From CFX2 sp014338005 (lineage in GTDB: Bacteria; Chloroflexota; Anaerolineae; Aggregatilineales; Phototrophicaceae), in contig SZPE01000004.1 of the NCBI GenBank assembly GCA_030263555.1, positions 86,178 through 150,177 on the forward strand: a stretch of 64,000 nucleotides of DNA, in the 5' to 3' direction. Below, piece by piece: positions 59,697 through 64,000 of the stretch (the first letter of the stretch is position 1; each line of letters starts with the position of its first letter). Both the position numbers and the translations under genes were made by a program. The notes beneath the pieces were generated by a model. The model was given only the letters and a program-made list of their open reading frames with translations. It did no database searches and was not told the origin of the DNA.

Positions 59697-59981
59697 TCAG
59701 ACAGTCGCCGGTGGTTTGCCGGTCATCATGAACTTGCTTTCATCCGAAGCCAGGGCGCGGAACGGCTGGCTGTCCTCTTCCATTTTCGCCAGCGCCTCCT
59801 CCAGCACCCGGTTGATGCGCGCGATCTGGGCGCGGTTATCATCCAGCGCCAGGCCGTTCAAAGCCGCCTGCGCGAGTTCTTTGTCCAGGCCGTTTTCGAT
59901 TAACAGTAAGACCGTTTTTTCCGGCAAAAACAGCAGGCCATTTCGGAAGTATGGCGCGTATTCGCTGGCGGTAGAACGCAT
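59697..59981 (-). CDS. Small hypothetical protein
   Basis: 94 residues from the ATG at 59981, with GGGAGG eight bases upstream. Largely helical, charged, no signal peptide or membrane helix. I do not recognise the family. Its promoter is probably the TATAAT at 60045-60050 read on the minus strand. Confidence 0.65.
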   Translation of the reverse strand: MRSTASEYAPYFRNGLLFLPEKTVLLLIENGLDKELAQAALNGLALDDNRAQIARINRVLEEALAKMEEDSQPFRALASDESKFMMTGKPPATV

Positions 59982-60044
59982 GAGCAAGCCCTCCCAAAAG
60001 CATCTTCGGCTGTGTAACGAGATGCCAACTATATCGCAACGATA

Positions 60045-60050
60045 ATTATA
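60045..60050 (-). promoter_or_regulatory. -10 element for the small minus-strand gene
   Basis: TATAAT on the minus strand, about 64 bp upstream of the start at 59981; the -35 region is poor. The whole gap 59982-60398 is distinctly AT-rich compared with its surroundings and contains another TATAAT on the plus strand at 60121-60126. I see no convincing gene in it. Confidence 0.4.
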
Positions 60051-60296
60051 CCTTAGAATCGGTCTTTTGCATCCTTAATTTTGTTAGACTTTTCTGATGT
60101 TTTTCCTACGCTGCGGCGTCTATAATCTTGGTGAATATATTTGGGCAGGCCGGCAGCCGCCAAACCTGCCCCACATACCACATATCCCGCTTCCCGCGCC
60201 GACAGATTGTTCGTTGCTGCTTGTGTTTCATCTCACAATTTAGATTAACAACAGATCAGCATGACTCCAAGAATAGTACCATAGTATATTTCACTA

Positions 60297-60324
60297 TTGA
60301 TTTTACGGAAAAATAGATTATAGT
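60297..60324 (+). promoter_or_regulatory. Promoter of the FHA gene
   Basis: TTGATT (60297-60302) and TATAGT (60319-60324), 16-bp spacer. Confidence 0.5.
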
Positions 60325-60361
60325 TAAATTATCGAGTTTTGGAACGCTATCAGGTGGCATC

Positions 60362-60397
60362 GCAGAAGCAGGCAGTTTTGCAGAAGCAGGCAGTTTT
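60362..60397 (+). repeat. Perfect 18-bp tandem duplication before the FHA start
   Basis: Two head-to-tail copies of an 18-base unit starting GCAGAAGCAGG, ending one base before the ATG at 60399. Being a multiple of three, it keeps open an upstream frame from a TTG at 60339. Confidence 0.85.
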
Positions 60398-60398
60398 T

Positions 60399-60770
60399 AT
60401 GAACGCAGCACGGTCTGTTATTCCGTCGAAAGGGGTGATACGCATCGAGATTCTCAACAAGGCCCAGAGCAGCATCGAAGTCGAGATTTCCGGCGGCCAG
60501 GGTTATATCATCGGTCGCTCTGATAACAAAAGCACCTACCTGCCGGACATTGATCTGGCCGATTTCGAAGCCCTGGAGATGGGCGTTTCTCGCCGGCACG
60601 CTGCCCTGGTACACCACCATCAGCATTTACACCTGCTAGACTTGAGTTCGGTGAACGGCACTTTTTTAAACGGCGAGCGCCTCGCCCCGGAAGCGCCCTA
60701 TCCGCTGTCTCATGGCGACAAAATATTATTGGGCAATTTAACCCTCGTTATTTCCTATCTCGACCGCTAG
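60399..60770 (+). CDS. FHA domain protein
   Basis: 123 residues from the ATG at 60399; an in-frame TTG at 60339 would add 20 residues encoded partly by the tandem duplication. The forkhead-associated domain covers almost the whole protein: GYIIGRSDN, ISRRH-type segment VSRRHAALVHHH, and LDLSSVNGTFLNGERL, the conserved Gly-Arg, Ser-x-x-His and Asn-Gly phosphothreonine-binding residues. It would bind a phosphothreonine partner, but no Ser/Thr kinase lies in the window. A MarR gene follows 14 bp later. Confidence 0.88.
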   Translation: MNAARSVIPSKGVIRIEILNKAQSSIEVEISGGQGYIIGRSDNKSTYLPDIDLADFEALEMGVSRRHAALVHHHQHLHLLDLSSVNGTFLNGERLAPEAPYPLSHGDKILLGNLTLVISYLDR

Positions 60771-60784
60771 TATAGGTTTTTCCT

Positions 60785-61282
60785 ATGTTTACCAACGGCA
60801 AAACAAATGGTACAAAGAAACGAGATATGAACGAAACATCCCAATCCCCACTACGCTTTAACGGATCGCTCTGGTGCAATCTGGATATCGCGCTTCGTAA
60901 CATAGATCAGGTCTACAGCCAGATGGTCGAACCGTTGGGATTGACCGTCATCGAGTGGTATATCCTGCGCGCCCTGTACGAACAGGACGGCCAACACGCC
61001 TCCGAACTGGCGCGGGCCGTTGGGCGCGCCGCCACGTCGTTTACGCCCATTCTGGACAAATTACAGCATAAAGACCTGATTCAGCGCCGCCCCGACCCGG
61101 CAGACCGCCGCGCCGTCCGCATTCACCTGACGGACAAGGCCAAAGAATCGCGCCAGCGCGTGATGGAAACCGCCGACCAGATCGAGCGCAGTATCCACAG
61201 CATGATTAAAAATGGGGACTACGAGACATTTAAGCATGTCCTGGCCGTCCTGCAAGAAATAGCGCCGGAACAAACCCGCTGA
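60785..61282 (+). CDS. MarR family transcriptional regulator
   Basis: 165 residues with the winged helix: LTVIEWYILRALYEQDGQHA, SELARAVGRAATSFTPILDK and the wing RRPDPADRRAVRIHLTDKAK. Dimerisation helices flank it. An alternative start is the ATG at 60827. The ligand is unknown; it probably shares a transcript with the FHA gene. Confidence 0.9.
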   Translation: MFTNGKTNGTKKRDMNETSQSPLRFNGSLWCNLDIALRNIDQVYSQMVEPLGLTVIEWYILRALYEQDGQHASELARAVGRAATSFTPILDKLQHKDLIQRRPDPADRRAVRIHLTDKAKESRQRVMETADQIERSIHSMIKNGDYETFKHVLAVLQEIAPEQTR

Positions 61283-61306
61283 CCGGCTTCTTTCTATCTG
61301 GCCGGG

Positions 61307-61882
61307 TCAGATGATCTGTATGTCTTGGCGCTGGCCGGCCAGTCGGGCGAGCGCCGCGCGGTAAACCTCCAGTATGGGCATATTGAACAGGACGAACCGC
61401 ACCAATCTGATGGTTGTGTTCTGCTGCAAAAAATCGCACACGGTTTGAAGCGCAATCGGCGCGGCCTCCTCCACCGGGTAGCCATAAGCCCCGGTGCTGA
61501 TGGATGGGAACGCGATGCTTTCCAGATGGTGCTGCGCGGCCAGTTCCAGGCTGCGCCGGTATGCGCTCGCCAGCAGCCGGGGAACGTCCTCATCGGCGCG
61601 GCGGTAAATCGGGCCGACGGCATGGATAACGTAACGCGCTTTCAGGTTATAACCCGCCGTGATTTTGGCGTCTCCGGTCTGGCAGCCGCCCAGGGTGCGT
61701 GTTTCTTCCAGCAAACGCGGCCCGGCAGCGCGGTGAATCGCGCCATCTACCCCTCCCCCGCCCAGCAGCGATGAATTAGCCGCGTTGACGACAGCATCGG
61801 TGGCCTGCTGCGTAATGTCGCCGAGCGTCAGCTCCAACACAGCATTGTTGATACGGGCCAATAGTGGGGAATGAGCGTCCAT
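61307..61882 (-). CDS. Macro domain protein (ADP-ribose-binding, O-acetyl-ADP-ribose deacetylase type)
   Basis: 191 residues from the ATG at 61882, with GGAGAG eight bases upstream. The macro fold is complete: GDITQQATDAVVNAANSSLL, GGGGVDGAIHRAAG (distal phosphate loop), CQTGDAKITAGYNL, and FPSISTGAYGYPVEEAA. Closest general type is YmdB/MacroD, which hydrolyses O-acetyl-ADP-ribose or reverses ADP-ribosylation. A small minus-strand frame ends four bases before its start. Confidence 0.93.
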   Translation of the reverse strand: MDAHSPLLARINNAVLELTLGDITQQATDAVVNAANSSLLGGGGVDGAIHRAAGPRLLEETRTLGGCQTGDAKITAGYNLKARYVIHAVGPIYRRADEDVPRLLASAYRRSLELAAQHHLESIAFPSISTGAYGYPVEEAAPIALQTVCDFLQQNTTIRLVRFVLFNMPILEVYRAALARLAGQRQDIQII

Positions 61883-61886
61883 CTTT

Positions 61887-62081
61887 TTATCTCTCCTCAA
61901 ACATCATCTGATGCGCGCGGCACAGGATGAGTAGATTTTCTCGTGTTTCGGCTCCACTCGCAAACGATACAGCCCGCAAAGAAGCCCTTGCCTTACGGCG
62001 GCAAATCCGGCAAACTTGGCAGCCGCGCCGACGATGCGCGCAGCCGCGATCACTACAGGAGGCAGGTTTGGAATCGCTCAC
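61887..62081 (-). pseudogene. Short HNH-like remnant upstream of the macro gene
   Basis: A 64-codon frame starting with GTG and ending TAA four bases before the macro start. The tail TRENLLILCRAHQMMFEE resembles the end of HNH nucleases and two Cys (CQVCRIC) precede it, but the expected His-His pair is missing. It overlaps the first bases of the divergent YbaK gene. It may be a decayed HNH gene or a small real protein; weak call. Confidence 0.35.
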
Positions 62082-62571
62082 CCCCGCTCATGTCCAGGCG
62101 GTGCTGGACGCCTGGAATCTGGGCATCCAGATTCGCTTTTACGAAAACACAACCGCCACCTCGCAGCAGGCCGCCGATAATATTGGCTGCGAGCTGGGGC
62201 AGATCGTCAAAAGCATCACCTTTCTGGTAGACGGCCAACCCATCGTCGTCCTCACCAGCGGCGACCAGCGCGTGGACGATAAAAAGCTGGCCGCCATGCA
62301 TAACGTCGGGCGCAAAAAGGTCAAAGCCGCCTCGCCGGAGCAGTGTGTCGCCGTTTTCGGTTATCCGCCCGGCAGCGTGCCGCCCCTGGCCTACCGGACG
62401 CCGGGCATAACGACTTATATTGACGATTCGCTGCGCCGCTACCAGCAGCTTTACGCCGCCGGCGGCGCGCACAACGCCATCTTCCCCATCACGCTCGACC
62501 AGCTTGTGCAGATCACCGGCGGGCAGGTGGCCGATGTGGTGCGGCGCGAGACGCCAGATCAGGCTGAATAG
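62068..62571 (+). CDS. YbaK/ProX-type aminoacyl-tRNA deacylase
   Basis: 167 residues from the TTG at 62068, chosen because AGGAGG lies five bases upstream; longer in-frame starts lack support and run over the HNH remnant. TSQQAADNIGCELGQIVKSI, the family Lys in QIVKSITFLVDG, and FGYPPGSVPPLAYRT are typical. Such proteins remove wrongly attached amino acids, e.g. Cys from tRNA-Pro. Confidence 0.9.
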   Translation: MESLTPAHVQAVLDAWNLGIQIRFYENTTATSQQAADNIGCELGQIVKSITFLVDGQPIVVLTSGDQRVDDKKLAAMHNVGRKKVKAASPEQCVAVFGYPPGSVPPLAYRTPGITTYIDDSLRRYQQLYAAGGAHNAIFPITLDQLVQITGGQVADVVRRETPDQAE

Positions 62572-62596
62572 AGCGGGCGCAGGCAGCCCTTTCAAC

Positions 62597-62627
62597 AAAA
62601 AGGGCGGGTTTTTGATGACCCGCCCCA
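62597..62627 (-). terminator. Terminator of the Calx-beta/SH3 gene
   Basis: On the minus strand GGGCGGGT and ACCCGCCC arms are followed by TTTTTGTTG, about 30 bases after the stop codon. Confidence 0.8.
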
Positions 62628-62657
62628 CCAAGCAAAACTTATTCCAGTTCCCCGGTT

Positions 62658-64000
62658 TTAGCCGCCGCAGCTCCCGGACAAATTGAGGAAACCGCCGTTC
62701 ACCCAGCCGGTCGCGCCCGCCGCATTGATGCGGAACCAGATGCCCTGGCGCGCGGTAGCGTCGAAAGTTTCGTTAAAGCCCAGCAGAGCGATGATCGGGC
62801 TGCCGGTGTTCGCTTCTTTACGCAGGCGCAGGCTGCCCGCCGTCGTCGTCACGCGGCAGCCGGCCAGTTCCTGCACCGGCGCGGAAACAGACACGTCCGC
62901 CACCACCGGCGACGGCGCTGCCACCAGCACGACCGTCCCGGAGCTGAAGATCACGCCGCAGGTGTAACCGCCCTGGAAGCTGGTCGCCAACCACTGCGGC
63001 ACGCGCGGCGCGGTCGAAGCGTCCAGGAAGATCATACCGCTGCTGCCCAGCAGGCAGACCGTCACGCCCTGCTGGAACGGCACGACCGGAATGCCGTCGC
63101 GCGTCAGGCCGAACACGTCTACCGCCTGGATGACGCCCAGGCCGAACACGGCGGCGTTGCCGACTTCCGCCGGGTCTTCGACATAAACCGTATTTTCCGC
63201 GATCACCCGGCAGAAGACGCTGCCGCGCGGCACGGTATCCGCCGGGACGGATGCGCGCACGATGGCATTGGTCGTACCGCCGATGTCGGCGCACAGCGGC
63301 ACGGGCGGCGGCAGCGGGAAGCCCGCAGCGGTCGGCACGGCCTGCGGCCCGGATGGCGGCGCGCCGTCGTTGTCGGTGATATTGATGATTTTATTAACAA
63401 TCGGCAGGCCGACCGGGTAAGCCACCGGGTCGCCGGTCGCTGTGATGGCATGGGTTATAACGCAGGTGTGCGGCCCTTCCACGATGGCATCATCCACCGC
63501 CGTCACGGGGATGTTCTGCGGCGTGGTGTCGTTCAGCACGATGTTTATCGGCACGCCGCCGCCCGCGCCCACGTCACACTGGGCATTCGGGGTGACGGTG
63601 ATGGTCACAGGGCCGGCAGGGTTGGTATTCAGGTTGATCTGATAATTACCCGCCGCGCCGCCTTCGGCAATGTTGACCGGGTTGGGGCTGACCGTTACGC
63701 CCGGCGTATCGTTATCGGTCACGTTGGCGACCACGTTAGGAATCGCCACGCCCAGATATTCCGGCGCGCTGGCCGCGTCTATCGCATGGGTGATAACGCA
63801 GGTGTGCGGCCCTTCCACAAGCGCGTCGTCCACCGCCGTCACCGTCACCAACTGGAGGATATTGTAGTTGGCAGGCGTAAAGGTCAGCGTCACCGGCGCA
63901 ACCGTACACTGGCCGTCGGTCGTCAGGTTAATGACCACGTTGGCGCTCGGCATGGCATTCAGCACCACCGTATAGGTGTCGGTCGCCCCGCCTTCGGCGA
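62658..64000 (-). CDS. Surface protein with Calx-beta-like repeats and C-terminal SH3 domain, 5' end beyond window
   Basis: The frame is open through the right edge, so the N-terminus is missing. Visible are repeated units of about 110 residues ending in VTDNDTPGV or ITDNDGAPP, each containing VTAVDDA(I/L)VEGPHTCVITHA; these resemble Calx-beta domains of large extracellular adhesins. Two copies of a 35-base stretch (63448-63482 and 63786-63820) are almost identical. A Pro-rich linker follows, then a Cys-containing region, and finally a bacterial SH3-type domain (GSLRLRKEANTGSPIIALLG, then GWVNGGFLNLSG). The product is probably exported, though the signal sequence lies outside the window. Confidence 0.85.
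   Translation of the reverse strand, partial: AEGGATDTYTVVLNAMPSANVVINLTTDGQCTVAPVTLTFTPANYNILQLVTVTAVDDALVEGPHTCVITHAIDAASAPEYLGVAIPNVVANVTDNDTPGVTVSPNPVNIAEGGAAGNYQINLNTNPAGPVTITVTPNAQCDVGAGGGVPINIVLNDTTPQNIPVTAVDDAIVEGPHTCVITHAITATGDPVAYPVGLPIVNKIINITDNDGAPPSGPQAVPTAAGFPLPPPVPLCADIGGTTNAIVRASVPADTVPRGSVFCRVIAENTVYVEDPAEVGNAAVFGLGVIQAVDVFGLTRDGIPVVPFQQGVTVCLLGSSGMIFLDASTAPRVPQWLATSFQGGYTCGVIFSSGTVVLVAAPSPVVADVSVSAPVQELAGCRVTTTAGSLRLRKEANTGSPIIALLGFNETFDATARQGIWFRINAAGATGWVNGGFLNLSGSCGG

Noticed and set aside
60128..60316. 62-codon plus-strand frame in the AT-rich gap
   Set aside because: No ribosome site, no domain, and composition of non-coding DNA.
61927..62067. Upstream extension of the YbaK-like gene
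   Set aside because: The extra residues are unlike the family and there is no ribosome site; the TTG at 62068 has AGGAGG in front.

Overview
The window looks like a piece of a GC-rich chromosome from a Chloroflexota bacterium, probably of the Anaerolineae and its relatives. This is an inference from gene content: a complete 14-subunit NADH-quinone oxidoreductase operon, two F420/FMN-type split-barrel proteins, GAF-rich giant sensor kinases, an Uma2 protein, a DUF1028 protein, a fused glycyl-tRNA synthetase and many short GC-rich intergenic palindromes. No tRNA, rRNA, CRISPR array or insertion sequence was recognised. Both window edges cut genes: a DUF1028 gene on the left and a Calx-beta/SH3 repeat gene on the right.

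Layout. 1-7.9 kb: housekeeping and accessory genes (DUF1028 protein, split-barrel oxidoreductases, a TIR protein, HAD phosphatase, aldo/keto reductase, a beta-lactamase-fold protein, GNAT, endonuclease V, and a MerR regulator with a textbook 19-bp-spacer promoter). 8.0-10.2 kb: a restriction-modification pair whose methylase is intact but whose NgoMIV-like endonuclease gene is broken by a short palindromic insertion. 10.4-14.3 kb: rpoB, without rpoC beside it. 14.6-26.6 kb: a one-direction signalling cluster: Cache-HAMP-GAF sensor, NMT1-type binding lipoprotein, giant hybrid-like histidine kinase split by one in-frame TAG, a threonine-synthase-like enzyme fused to two receiver domains, a single-domain receiver and a GNAT protein. 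26.6-29.7 kb: ROK protein, fabH, and an ECF-type sigma factor with a membrane partner, all on the minus strand. 29.8-40.5 kb: fused glycyl-tRNA synthetase, NERD-helicase, dnaG, rpoD, Uma2, Nudix-GNAT fusion. 40.6-58.1 kb: nuoA to nuoN in order, with one extra small TPR gene between nuoF and nuoG. 58.2-64.0 kb: DMT transporter, small proteins, FHA and MarR proteins, macro domain protein, YbaK-type deacylase and the edge-truncated surface protein.

How it works together. The nuo operon has a near-consensus promoter (TTGACA, 17 bp, TAATCT) and encodes all peripheral-arm (B, C, D, E, F, G, I) and membrane-arm (A, H, J, K, L, M, N) subunits, so it should make a full NADH-oxidising complex I. Several of its membrane subunits carry additions: NuoJ has a DUF4397-like beta domain inserted before its last helix, NuoL has an Ala/Glu-rich and a His-rich insertion, and NuoH has extra N- and C-terminal segments. 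The signalling cluster is the most novel-looking part: a PLP enzyme of the threonine synthase type is covalently joined to two receiver domains that both keep their phospho-acceptor aspartates, directly downstream of the histidine kinase. That arrangement suggests phosphorelay control of an amino-acid enzyme, or an enzyme fold reused as an output domain.
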